A stretch of DNA of 64,000 bases from contig DBMO01000072.1 of the NCBI GenBank assembly GCA_002298995.1, positions 359,358 through 423,357 on the forward strand, written 5' to 3'. Source of the stretch: Desulfarculales bacterium UBA696 (GTDB lineage: Bacteria; Desulfobacterota; Syntrophobacteria; Syntrophobacterales; Syntrophobacteraceae). This document shows, in pieces, positions 35,710 to 44,885 of this stretch (positions within the stretch are counted from its first letter, which is position 1; each line of letters opens with the position of its first letter). Both the position numbers and the translations under genes were made by a program. The notes beneath the pieces are model-generated. The model saw nothing but the letters and a program-made list of their open reading frames with translations. It ran no database searches and had not been told where the DNA came from.

Positions 35710-37710
35710 GGCTTTTTCGAGTGCCTGGGTTTGCTTGCCCGGGCCTTCGCTTACATCGATCATGAAGCGCCGGAATCCCCGTGACCTCAAGCCTGGAAGC
35801 TCATCAATTATGCCGGTTGGCTTGTCGGCGTAAATGAAGACGTTTCCAGCCCGCCGGGTGAGATGATAAGCATCTTTGCGGGGGGTAACAAAAACCTTTT
35901 CCTCCGCGAGTTCGGGCACCAGTCGCGATGTGAAAAGAGGAGGCCAGGAAAAGAGGGTGACTATTGATTTGGCCCCGAAGCTGCTCTGCGCCAAATCATC
36001 GAGTTCGCTCCGCGTAATTTCCAGCGAAAGCGCGCTCATAGAACATCCCATTTCTTTTGCTTGCGCCAGGGCAGCCTCGTTTCGCAGGTTGAGCCCAGCC
36101 CCCCCGATAAGGCGCAGGCCTGCGAGGTCTGGGAAAAAATCCAAATGCCCCCAGTTGTTGATTTCCCAGGTACGAAATCCCTTTCCGACGAACCAGCCAA
36201 CGGCGGCCCTGTAGTAGGGTATGTCCTTGGCCTCCGCGAGCAGCGCGGGCAGGGAGATGCCGACCTTTTTCATCTGAATTGCCGAAAAACGTTGCTTTGC
36301 GATGAGTTCCAGGTTTCTTCTGCTCCCCACAAGCAAGGCGAAATCCGCTGATGATTGGAGTCCCCGGACCAAATCGTCAGTCGAGCCCACTTTGACGAGA
36401 AGCACTTCACGTCCCCCCTGCCCCGAAACCTCGCTGCGAAAAAGCTCCTTGGCAACCTTGTCGCGCCCCGGGAATTTTGACTTGAACCTGATTGGGCGGG
36501 TGTTTGCGCCTATCTTCTTCCATGTAACGGCTGGGGATTCCGATTTGGTTCCGACTTTGAAAAGCCTGTCCCCGGATGAGACACCGGCAGGGCAGATCAA
36601 AAGCACGCGTGTCCCGGCTTCGGATCGAAGAATTTTGGCTCCACCCTGATCGAAAAATTCACCAACTGTAAAAGCACCCTCTTCTTTCCCCGATGATTCC
36701 GGGCGAAGGCGGTCCCCTTTTTCCATTTCATGCCTGAGATCAACAAGAGCACGGCCATTTTGAACTGACTTAACGGTACCAATCCATATACCGCTCGACC
36801 CGGAGCGATGAGGTCTTAGAATCTCGGATGCCGCCCCCTCCCCTTTCAGGTGCCCGAGGGTCAGCTGGCGGGATGGCGCTTTTGAGAGCAGTTTGGCGGC
36901 CTCATTCAAAGCTTCCTGTTCATCTTGGCTGGATGCCGCATCGAGCACCATTCGATATGCCCTGACAACCGGCCCGATGTATGAGGCGGGCTTCATTCTA
37001 CCTTCGATTTTAAACCCGGCAATGCGAAGCTTCTTGAGGGCGGGAAGCATCGGCAGCGCGCATAGGTCGTTGCACGAGAGATAGAAACCCTCTTTCTTAC
37101 CCTGCCGGAACCGTAGCCTGCATGGTTGGACACACTCACCCCGAAGCCCGCTCCTGCCGCCCCTGAAGCTGCTTGCAAGGCACAAGCCGGACCACGAATA
37201 ACATAGCGCCCCATGCACGAATATCTCCAGCTCGGCTTTTGTATTGGCGCAGACCAGCTCGATCTCAGAAAGGCTCAATTCACGGGCAAGCACGACCCTG
37301 CTCGCCCCCATTCGCTCCAGTGAGTTAACACCAGCGCTGTTGTGGACGGCTGCAAGGGTGCTAGCATGCAGCTTGAGGCCGGGAAAATAATTTCTCACAA
37401 GGTAAAAAAGAGCGGCATCCTGGACGATCAGAGCGTCGGGTTTAAGCTGTGATAATGCATGCAACGTATCGAGAAGTTCGGCTATTTCCGAGCCGGCAAT
37501 CTGGCTGTTCAGGGTGGTATAAATCCGCACGGAGCGGCTGTGGGCAAACGGAATAAGGGTAGAGAGTTCATCCAGGGTGAAATTCGAAGCTGTAGCCCTG
37601 GCGTTGAATTTCTTAAGTCCGAGATAAATCGCGTCCGCGCCGTTTTCCACGGCGGTGAAGAAGGATTCCACGTTGCCGGCCGGGGCCAGGAGTTCGGGTT
37701 TTTTGTCCAT
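35641..37710 (-). CDS. U32 family peptidase
   Basis: A 689-residue U32 protein, related to YhbU/RlhA and to collagenase-like proteases; RlhA-type members act in 23S rRNA hydroxylation. The family signature EIFVHGALCYSWSGLC is intact. MDKKPELLAPAGNVESF is the typical N-terminus, and GECVQPCRLRFR supplies the further conserved cysteines. The C-terminal half is the DUF3656-like extension found in long members. It overlaps the DJ-1-like gene tail to tail by 69 bases. Confidence 0.92.
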   Translation of the reverse strand: MDKKPELLAPAGNVESFFTAVENGADAIYLGLKKFNARATASNFTLDELSTLIPFAHSRSVRIYTTLNSQIAGSEIAELLDTLHALSQLKPDALIVQDAALFYLVRNYFPGLKLHASTLAAVHNSAGVNSLERMGASRVVLARELSLSEIELVCANTKAELEIFVHGALCYSWSGLCLASSFRGGRSGLRGECVQPCRLRFRQGKKEGFYLSCNDLCALPMLPALKKLRIAGFKIEGRMKPASYIGPVVRAYRMVLDAASSQDEQEALNEAAKLLSKAPSRQLTLGHLKGEGAASEILRPHRSGSSGIWIGTVKSVQNGRALVDLRHEMEKGDRLRPESSGKEEGAFTVGEFFDQGGAKILRSEAGTRVLLICPAGVSSGDRLFKVGTKSESPAVTWKKIGANTRPIRFKSKFPGRDKVAKELFRSEVSGQGGREVLLVKVGSTDDLVRGLQSSADFALLVGSRRNLELIAKQRFSAIQMKKVGISLPALLAEAKDIPYYRAAVGWFVGKGFRTWEINNWGHLDFFPDLAGLRLIGGAGLNLRNEAALAQAKEMGCSMSALSLEITRSELDDLAQSSFGAKSIVTLFSWPPLFTSRLVPELAEEKVFVTPRKDAYHLTRRAGNVFIYADKPTGIIDELPGLRSRGFRRFMIDVSEGPGKQTQALEKALSGFFLARLHVPSFRFNFDRRL

Positions 37711-37901
37711 CGGGCCTCTTCGGGAATACTGCTAATGGGTTGAACGTTTGTATTATATTAACAAATCGGCAGATTTACATCCAATGGTATTGGCGGGAGG
37801 TCGGGTTGAGCCGAGCCAAACCCGACGCCAAAGGGTGTGATATGCTGTTAGATTGCTATCCTGCTAAGGTTTTGCTTTCTTCTATCCACCTGCACCTGCA
37901 T

Positions 37902-39200
37902 CTAAAAGTTTCCGAATACGCGCTTGAATATGGCATCGACGTTCTTCAGGTGGTAATTCAAATCGAATATTTCGTCGAGTTCGCCGGGGGTGAGAAGCTT
38001 TCCAATCTCGGGGTCGGCATCGAGTTCGCGGCGCAGTTCTCCCCGGTTTTCCCACACTGCCATGGCTCGCTTCTGCACCATCCTGTAGGCATCCTCCCGC
38101 GACATCCCCTTCTGCACCAGGGCGAGCATTACCTGCTGCGAGAAGAAGAGGTTTCCGGTGACTTCCATGTTGCGCTTCATGTTTTCGGGAAAAACCGTCA
38201 GGCGGTCTATGACCCTGGTCAGCCGTACGAGCATGTAGTCCAGAAGGATGGTCGAGTCCGGACCGATAACTCGTTCAACCGAGGAGTGACTGATATCGCG
38301 CTCGTGCCACAGTGCCACATTTTCCATCGACGCCAGGGCGTTTCCGCGAAGAATTCGCGCAAGTCCCGAAAGATTCTCGGAGGCAATGGGATTTCGCTTG
38401 TGCGGCATTGCCGATGATCCCTTTTGGCCGGCAGAAAAGAATTCCTCGACCTCGCGGATTTCGGTATGCTGGAGAAGACGGATTTCCGTTGCGATTTTTT
38501 CGATCGAGCAGCCTATCAGGGCAAGGGTGGTGAAAAAGTGAGCGTGCCGGTCCCGCTGGATAACCTGGGTACTGACAGGCGCGGGATTCAAGCCAAGTTT
38601 TTTGCAGACTGCCTCCTCAATCTCGGGGGCAATATTTGCGAAAGTACCCACCGCGCCGGAAATTTTTCCCACTCGTATCGATTCGCGCGCATGAAGGAGT
38701 CTCTCGCGGTTCCTCTGCATTTCGGCATACCAGATGGCAAGCTTCAGGCCGAAGGTGATCGGCTCGGCATGGATGCCGTGCGAGCGCCCCATCTCGACGG
38801 TCTCTTTAAACTCGAAGGCCCTTCGCTTCAGCACGTCGATAAGGCTATCCACATCCGAGATGAGCAGGTCGGATGCCTCGCAAAGGAGCAGCCCAAGCGA
38901 GGTGTCGATCACGTCCGACGAGGTGAGACCCTCATGTATAAATCGCGCGGGAGGGCCCACGAACTCGGCAACGCTCGTCAGGAACGCGATGACATCGTGC
39001 TGGGTTTCCCGCTCGATTTCATCGATTCTGTTAACATCGAAGGCTGCCTTTTCCTTTATCACCAGGAAATCTTCCGGCGGAATCCTTCCAATCTCGGAAA
39101 GTGCCTCACACACCGCAACCTCGACCTGCAGCCATTTGCGGTACTTATTCTCGACAGTCCAGATACGCCCCATTTCAGGGCGAGTATAGCGCTCGATCAT
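37902..39200 (-). CDS. purB: adenylosuccinate lyase
   Basis: PurB catalyses two steps of purine synthesis: release of fumarate from SAICAR and from adenylosuccinate. The lyase signature GSSAMPHKRNP lies near residues 260-270, and TSSDVIDTSLGL and GRSHGIHAEPITFG are conserved. The start MIERYTRPEMG at 39200 gives the standard 432 residues and has GGAGA upstream. The frame stays open for another 140 codons, but that extension is not homologous and overlaps the nfo start region. Confidence 0.96.
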   Translation of the reverse strand: MIERYTRPEMGRIWTVENKYRKWLQVEVAVCEALSEIGRIPPEDFLVIKEKAAFDVNRIDEIERETQHDVIAFLTSVAEFVGPPARFIHEGLTSSDVIDTSLGLLLCEASDLLISDVDSLIDVLKRRAFEFKETVEMGRSHGIHAEPITFGLKLAIWYAEMQRNRERLLHARESIRVGKISGAVGTFANIAPEIEEAVCKKLGLNPAPVSTQVIQRDRHAHFFTTLALIGCSIEKIATEIRLLQHTEIREVEEFFSAGQKGSSAMPHKRNPIASENLSGLARILRGNALASMENVALWHERDISHSSVERVIGPDSTILLDYMLVRLTRVIDRLTVFPENMKRNMEVTGNLFFSQQVMLALVQKGMSREDAYRMVQKRAMAVWENRGELRRELDADPEIGKLLTPGELDEIFDLNYHLKNVDAIFKRVFGNF

Positions 39201-39402
39201 CTTTGGTCTCCAGGTCCCGGCGAAACCTCCGGTCAAATGCCGGGGCGTACGCGGACAAAGCAAAAATTCATGAGGATGATTATAAAAAATATGTCTTCCG
39301 GCAAGCCTTCCCGCAAGGGCCAAGTCCCGCATCTCCTTCTTAGAGGGCGTGGAGTCTATCAGGAAAGATCCTGATCGAAAAGAAAAACCGGACACCTCAC
39401 TG

Positions 39403-40266
39403 ATGGAGGAGCACTTGCCTTTACTTGGCGCCCACATGTCAATTGCCGGCGGGGTACAACTCGCATTCGACCGCTTGAAAGAGGTACGGGGCGACGCCCT
39501 CCAGATTTTCACCACGAACCACCGGCAATGGAAGGCAGCCTCGCTCACTTCGCGGGCGATTGATCTTTTTAAAACGAAAAAGGACGAAGCTGGAGGCATC
39601 TCGGTTGCGTCCCATGCCATTTATCTAATAAATCTTGCTACCTCCGACTCCGAGATCGCAGGGAAATCGATTATAGCGTTCGCAGAAGAGCTGCGCCGAT
39701 GCGATGCACTCGGAATCGGTTACGTTATAATGCATCCCGGTGCTCACGTCGGGGAGGGTTTCGAGCAGGGGTTGGAGCGCTTCGTTACAAACCTCGATTT
39801 AGCGATCGAAGAAGCCGCAACGGAAACTGTATCCGTTCTCATCGAGATTACGGCAGGCCAGGGATCAAGCCTTGGGTCCAACTTCGAGCAGATCAGCTTC
39901 ATGCTGCAGACCTCGAAGTACGGCGGCACAATGGGGGTTTGCTACGATACCTGCCATGCTTTCGCGGCCGGCTATGATATCCGGACAAAGGAGGCCTACA
40001 ACAGCACTATCGAGCAGTTCGACACGATCATAGGGCTCGACAGGCTCAAGTTCTTTCATTTAAACGATTCCAAAAAGGGACTCTTGTCGCGAGTGGACCG
40101 GCACGAGCATATCGGAAAAGGAGCAATTGGATTGGAAGGATTTCGCCTGCTGCTAAACGATCCGAGATTTCGCTACCATCCAATGGTTCTTGAAACTCCC
40201 AAGGGCAAGGACCTCGCCGAAGACAAAGAAAATCTGAAAGTGCTTCACTCACTCATTTCATACTGA
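39403..40266 (+). CDS. nfo: deoxyribonuclease IV (AP endonuclease)
   Basis: A 287-residue zinc-dependent endonuclease IV that incises DNA at abasic sites. Metal-binding motifs are visible in order: LLGAHMSIAGG, MHPGAHVGEG, CYDTCHAFAAGYDI, FHLNDSK and DRHEHIGKGAIG. The ATG at 39403 places the start where homologs begin; the frame is open to a GTG at 39349 with an AGAGGG just before it, so a slightly longer protein is possible. It diverges from purB. Confidence 0.95.
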   Translation: MEEHLPLLGAHMSIAGGVQLAFDRLKEVRGDALQIFTTNHRQWKAASLTSRAIDLFKTKKDEAGGISVASHAIYLINLATSDSEIAGKSIIAFAEELRRCDALGIGYVIMHPGAHVGEGFEQGLERFVTNLDLAIEEAATETVSVLIEITAGQGSSLGSNFEQISFMLQTSKYGGTMGVCYDTCHAFAAGYDIRTKEAYNSTIEQFDTIIGLDRLKFFHLNDSKKGLLSRVDRHEHIGKGAIGLEGFRLLLNDPRFRYHPMVLETPKGKDLAEDKENLKVLHSLISY

Positions 40267-40288
40267 ACCTCAACTCCGGACAAGCTCT

Positions 40289-40846
40289 TCACATCCTGCA
40301 TTCCTTCACTGCGTCGCAAACATGCGCAAGGATATCCGAGAAGCTGATCACGCCGGCAAGCATTTCGCCCTCCCTGACCAGCAGATAATCATTGCCGGTA
40401 ACAACCATGTGAAAAAGTGCTTCGTTAAGCGTTCTGTTGACATCGATCATCTGGTTATCGCCCGGAACAGTCATGAGGTTCTTAACCAGAATTTCTCCAG
40501 CTGTTTTGCAAATATCGTCTAGCGCATTTGCCCAGAGGCCATGCTTTTTCAACTCCGATTCGATCCACTCCGCCGATGGTCCCTCTTCCCGGGCGGTCTC
40601 GGCAATCTCTCCGTACCTTGGCTCCAGTCCCTTGATCATGCTGCGGAAATCGAGAAATCCGATTATCTGGCTGTCTCCATCGGAAACCAGCGCCGCGGGA
40701 CACCTCATAGCGTAAGCAGGGTTGATTTTTCTTATTTCACCTATGGCGAGGATCGCCTCAAACAGGGTCGATCCTTCCTCAACAACAGCCAGGTGTCCCA
40801 CCGATGTCATGATATCTTTGACTTTATGCTGCATTTGCCTCCCCAT
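40289..40846 (-). CDS. CBS-domain pair protein
   Basis: A 185-residue protein made of two CBS motifs: KVKDIMTSVGHLAVVEEG at the N-terminus and LVKNLMTVPGDNQMIDVN near residue 120. The first CBS is interrupted by a charged insert (residues 75-110). CBS pairs bind adenosine nucleotides and act as energy sensors or as regulatory modules. No effector domain is attached and the neighbours give no clue. It converges on nfo. Confidence 0.87.
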   Translation of the reverse strand: MGRQMQHKVKDIMTSVGHLAVVEEGSTLFEAILAIGEIRKINPAYAMRCPAALVSDGDSQIIGFLDFRSMIKGLEPRYGEIAETAREEGPSAEWIESELKKHGLWANALDDICKTAGEILVKNLMTVPGDNQMIDVNRTLNEALFHMVVTGNDYLLVREGEMLAGVISFSDILAHVCDAVKECRM

Positions 40847-40979
40847 GGTTTAAGAGCTACCAAGTAAGGTACTCACGAAACCCCTCCCGCTCAAGCGGAG
40901 GACGGAAGACAGATGCCGGAAGACGGAGAATGGATGTGGAGACCGTGTTGCAGGCTGAGGGATTCAAGGACAAAAGGAA

Positions 40980-41040
40980 AGTGAGAGTGAATTTCTCAAA
41001 ATTCCTTTAAATTCCTTCAATCTATTCTAAATTCCTACAA
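40980..41040. repeat. degenerate AATTCCT-type short repeats, left of the binding-protein gene
   Basis: Sequence such as AAATTCCTTCAA and AAATTCCTACAA recurs just downstream of the binding-protein gene. A longer stretch of the same motif lies on its other side at 42178-42330. Confidence 0.5.
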
Positions 41041-42165
41041 TCATGGGTTAATTGTGGTCACATAGACGAACTTGCCGCCCTCAACCTTGTTTATAACGAC
41101 ACTCTTGATTGGGTTTCCGTCCTGGCCCATGGTGATGGTGCCGGAAACGCCCTTGAAGTCGGTTGTTGAGGCAAGAGCGTCCCTGACTTTCGCGCCCTCT
41201 GTTGATCCAGCTCTCTTGAGGGCATCGATTAGCAAAAAGTAGGCATCGGCGCCGAGCGCGCTGAAAGCGTCTGCTTCCCTTTTGTATTTTTCTTCGAATC
41301 GTTTGATAAATTCTTTTGAGCGTTCCGTGCTTGCGGCTTCCTTATGAAAGTGCCCGGTAAAGTACATGCCCTCGACGGCCTTTCCCCCGATTTGGATCAG
41401 CTGATCGGCTTGAGCCCCGTCGCCGGTGAGGATCGGCGCCTTAATTCCAAGGTCGGCGGCCTGCTTGGCCATCAAGGCATCCTCCGTATAATAATTAGGG
41501 GCGTATATAAGGTCTGGATTTGTGGCCTGCATGGCCGATAATTGCGCAGAATAATCCTGGTCTCCGGTTTGAATGTAGGTAGTCGAAACGACTTTGCCGC
41601 CAAGTGCGGAGAATGCCTTCGAAAAATAGCTGGCAAGCCCTACCGAATAGTCCTGGGCCTGATCGATTATTACGGCGGCGGTCTGGGCCTTGAGGTTATT
41701 GCGCGCGAATTTCGCGGCCACTTCCCCCTGGAAAGGGTCGATGAAGCATGCGCGAAATGCGAATTTTTTGCCTTGGGTGACTAGTGGGTTCGTGGCAGTC
41801 GGACTCACTGACGGGATTCCAGCCTTCTCCGAGATAGGATTTCCGCTCATCGTGTTGCCGCTTATCGCCTCCCCTATCAATGCGGCTACCTTTTCCTTTT
41901 CAACCAGCAAGGTAACCGCATTGGCCGATTCAATCCTATCGCTTTTCGTATCGACAAGAGCAAGGCGGATTTTCTTACCCAGGACTTCCGGTTCCATTGA
42001 ATTGGCTATTTGAATCCCCGACCATTCCATATCTCCGTAAGCGGCAACCCCTCCGGTCATTGGCAAGTAAGCGCCCATGGCAATTCTATCCTGCGCGCCG
42101 GCCGGAGCGCCTGTCAGCAGCGAAATAAGAAGAGTAACCATGCAAACCGTTCTCAATCCGTTCAT
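41041..42165 (-). CDS. branched-chain-amino-acid-type ABC transporter binding protein (LivJ/K-like)
   Basis: A 374-residue periplasmic binding protein. The start at 42165 is fixed by GGAGGAG two bases before the ATG and by the signal peptide (MNGLRTVCMVTLLISLLTG...AGA). The mature part begins DRIAMGAYLPMTGGVAAYG, with GEAISGNTMSGNPISEKAGI and PNYYTEDALMAKQA, typical of LivJ/LivK/AmiC folds. No permease or ATPase gene is adjacent, so it is an orphan. The ligand may be an amino acid, amide or other small molecule. Confidence 0.92.
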   Translation of the reverse strand: MNGLRTVCMVTLLISLLTGAPAGAQDRIAMGAYLPMTGGVAAYGDMEWSGIQIANSMEPEVLGKKIRLALVDTKSDRIESANAVTLLVEKEKVAALIGEAISGNTMSGNPISEKAGIPSVSPTATNPLVTQGKKFAFRACFIDPFQGEVAAKFARNNLKAQTAAVIIDQAQDYSVGLASYFSKAFSALGGKVVSTTYIQTGDQDYSAQLSAMQATNPDLIYAPNYYTEDALMAKQAADLGIKAPILTGDGAQADQLIQIGGKAVEGMYFTGHFHKEAASTERSKEFIKRFEEKYKREADAFSALGADAYFLLIDALKRAGSTEGAKVRDALASTTDFKGVSGTITMGQDGNPIKSVVINKVEGGKFVYVTTINP

Positions 42166-42491
42166 GACTCCTCCTTTAGGAATTGAGGAATTTAGGAATG
42201 AAGGAATTTGGCAACGCAAACAGGAATTCCTCAACTGCATCAATTCCTTAAACCCAAGCTCCTTTACTCCTTAAATCCGCTAAATTTCATAAATCCCTTA
42301 GTTCCTTAAAACTGCTAAATTCCAAAATTCTCCCGCAATGTGCTTACTTCAGTGGGAGAGGCGCAGTCAATGAAAAAGCCTGCCCATTCGGCGTTCATAA
42401 TATCGCCCTACCCATTGGCGTGATTCCATGGTATTTCATATGAGAGGCGAAGGTATTACGTTTTTGAGACCTTATCGTCCCCGGAGACTAA
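42166..42491. repeat. divergent promoter region rich in AATTCCT/TAAATCC repeats
   Basis: From 42178 to about 42330 the motif (A)AATTCCT and its complement AGGAATT recur many times (GGAATTGAGG, GGAATTTAGG, TCAATTCCTTAAA, TAGTTCCTTAAA). The rest of the interval to 42491 shows no gene and should hold promoters for both flanking genes. Confidence 0.5.
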
Positions 42492-44486
42492 ATGGATTTA
42501 TTGCTCCAGGATAAATTCTCCTCCACCGAATTTCTGGAACCACGCCAGCGCGATGGCATAACAATCATCGGCCCCGACCTGTTCGAGGAAGACGCCGATG
42601 GGAAACTCCTCAGCCCAATTGCTTCCGTTTTTCCGAGATTTCGTGCCGTCGTAACACTGCGAGGCATCCATGCGACTCACGCTGCCGTGATGATCTCCTA
42701 CCTCAGAGGAAAGATTTCAGAACTCGGCACGGCAAAGCCTGACCTGGAAATCGAGGAGGAGGTGTTTCGTGACATGGTTCCGCTGGTTTTGCGGAATTCT
42801 CTCCTGCTTATTCGATCAGATCCCGAGGATATGGAGCATGTCTTCGATGCGGACAGGATCGTCCAGGCTCTTCTGCCCAGGGGACGCATCCAGTTTACCG
42901 GCCAGGATATAGACGAAATCAAAAGAAAGCTGCGTAAACGGGGCGAGAGTTGGCGGATGTGCACCGCCCCGAGATCTGTTCGCGAAATAGAAGACTACAT
43001 AAGATCGAGTCGCGTGCAGGTGAGCACGGGGATGACAGTTTATTACAGCGCAAGAACCGGCGCAAGGTTTCTCACCCATGAGGAATTCATGCGCATCAGG
43101 CCTCTTTTGAGAACTGACAGCCCCGAAGCGCTTGCCCGCCTCAATGAGATTGCCACTCTTTTCGCTCACCGCAACAGCTGGGGAATTCGTGAATTGAGCT
43201 TTTTCCTTCCAGCCGACAAGACCGTTGATTGCGCCGTAGTCGAGAAAATGTCGTCGATTATCGAGTTGCTGAAGGCTGGCCGTGTAAAGGAGTCTGAGTC
43301 TCTTTTTGACAGCTTTGCGGATGAATTTGCCGAAAGGGCCGGCGCCGCGCTTGCGCTCGATGATGAGAAGAATGCCGTCTGGCGCACCACGATGTTTTGC
43401 CGACTCTACGACATCGATGAGCACGAGATGGAGGAATGGGCCCTTGGATTGAGCCCCGAATTCCACCTCAACATGAAATGGCTTCCCGGGGGGACGGTTA
43501 TTAACGGCGAACTGGTCTTCGACCCGATTACAAATCAACGGGTTAAGGGGATGCTCTCTTATTACTGGAACAAGACCGGCGGGTATTTATCCATAAACCT
43601 GGGGAGAGTCGAACTCCCGCTTACAGCCCGCGATATCTCGGGGGAAGAGCGTGACGTATACCTAGTAGTGATTACCACCAAGGGTGGCAGGGAATCCATT
43701 CGCCTGGTGCGCCACATGAAGTATGACGTCCTGCACAGGGTTAAGCTCGGTGTTCCTATTCAACAGGCGGTAAAGGACACTTTCACTTACCGCAACTATA
43801 TTGCGGATCGCCTTCTCGCCGCTGCCGAACTCGGTTTTCCTATTCTTACCTACAATGAGATCAGAGTTGAGGAAGACATTCCAGGCCTTGGAAAAGTCCC
43901 CGCATTCTTCTTCGAACGCCAGTACATTCCCGGAATAGTGACCGATAAAATCCCCCTTGCCTATTACCGAAAACCCGATTTCATGGTTGAGCTTTCAAGG
44001 CTTTTGGGCATTGCGGCCGCATTTACCCTGGTTCTCGGCAGAGCCAGTCCGCGCACCGGAAACATCTTCTTCGATGATGGAGACGAACTGATACAGTTCA
44101 ATAACTCCGCTATACCCTGGCGGCTGGTTATTATCGAGACTACCGGATCATTCACGAATTGGACAACTCCGCTTATCTCTCTCCTTCCCCAGTGCATCGA
44201 ACGTTTCAGGTCTCATCTCGAAAAGGCCGCCTCTGGAGGAGTTACCCCAGCCCTTCTGCGGGAGTCGGTTTCCGAATTCGCCGATTCGCTTGCCGGTAAA
44301 ATCTCCGATGTGATGGATATCGCCTCGACGGTTTCGCTGCGCGACCTCTTTAACGACAGGGCGTATGAGCAGGGTGGAATCAGGGACAGATGGGAAGGAA
44401 TTTTGCGCAGGCTGGATCAGACCAGCACGGGGGAACTCAAGGAGCGGATACTTTCGGCTCCCGAACTCGATTTCAGCTCCCTCTGA
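42492..44486 (+). CDS. 664-residue protein of unknown function with a degenerate kinase-like C-terminal region
   Basis: GGAG precedes the ATG by five bases, and the frame is long with good codon pattern, so the gene is real. I do not recognise the family. No signal peptide or membrane segments are obvious. The N-terminal 300 residues are mostly charged and helical. From about residue 380 there is a beta-rich part (YYWNKTGGYLSINLGRVELP), then KVPAFFFERQYIPGIV and a helix leading to ASPRTGNIFFDDGDELIQFNN. That last stretch looks like a kinase catalytic loop (normally DxxxGN..IDFG) with the catalytic Asp and the DFG-like Asp replaced. If right, it is a pseudokinase-type fold. It stands alone on the plus strand. 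Confidence 0.75.
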   Translation: MDLLLQDKFSSTEFLEPRQRDGITIIGPDLFEEDADGKLLSPIASVFPRFRAVVTLRGIHATHAAVMISYLRGKISELGTAKPDLEIEEEVFRDMVPLVLRNSLLLIRSDPEDMEHVFDADRIVQALLPRGRIQFTGQDIDEIKRKLRKRGESWRMCTAPRSVREIEDYIRSSRVQVSTGMTVYYSARTGARFLTHEEFMRIRPLLRTDSPEALARLNEIATLFAHRNSWGIRELSFFLPADKTVDCAVVEKMSSIIELLKAGRVKESESLFDSFADEFAERAGAALALDDEKNAVWRTTMFCRLYDIDEHEMEEWALGLSPEFHLNMKWLPGGTVINGELVFDPITNQRVKGMLSYYWNKTGGYLSINLGRVELPLTARDISGEERDVYLVVITTKGGRESIRLVRHMKYDVLHRVKLGVPIQQAVKDTFTYRNYIADRLLAAAELGFPILTYNEIRVEEDIPGLGKVPAFFFERQYIPGIVTDKIPLAYYRKPDFMVELSRLLGIAAAFTLVLGRASPRTGNIFFDDGDELIQFNNSAIPWRLVIIETTGSFTNWTTPLISLLPQCIERFRSHLEKAASGGVTPALLRESVSEFADSLAGKISDVMDIASTVSLRDLFNDRAYEQGGIRDRWEGILRRLDQTSTGELKERILSAPELDFSSL

Positions 44487-44547
44487 AGCGGGGCCCTTTC
44501 CCGCTAGCCTATAGCACCGCGAAAAAAGGCCCCCAAAACCGCTTCAA

Positions 44548-44655
44548 TTATTTCTCTTTATGCTTTAGCGGCTGTCCGCACTCAGTGCATTTGCCGCTGG
44601 AATTAACGCAAGGGTTCTTCTTTACCTGTTGACCGCAGATAGGACATTTGTCCAT
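44548..44655 (-). CDS. 35-residue zinc-ribbon mini-protein
   Basis: A short gene on the minus strand with AGGTGA upstream of the ATG. The product starts MDKCPICGQQVKKNPC and continues to CTECGQPLKHKEK. Two CxxC knuckles (CPIC and CTEC) about 16 residues apart make a compact zinc ribbon. It is close to the end of the 664-residue gene on the other strand and upstream of hpnA. Function is unknown; such ribbons often bind nucleic acids or proteins. Confidence 0.65.
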   Translation of the reverse strand: MDKCPICGQQVKKNPCVNSSGKCTECGQPLKHKEK

Positions 44656-44885
44656 TCCGCTCACCTCCCCTCTTTTGTTTTCAGAAATTCCTTGATCTCA
44701 GCTTTTATAAAAATGGTAAGAACAGGCTCGACGACCTGTCAAACTCAGTGGGCTAACGTGAAAGTTTTCGCCGTCCCAGCACCTTGGGGCTCCTGAAATG
44801 TGATGTTTCCAATTGGGCGGCGTTCTGATATAGGAGATGGGCTTCCGAGGAAGTTAAAAAAGGTTTTCCGGCAGGAGGGAATTGA

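Noticed and set aside
39201..39620. 140-codon N-terminal extension of purB
   Set aside because: The standard purB start with a ribosome binding site is at 39200; the extension has no homology and runs over the nfo start.
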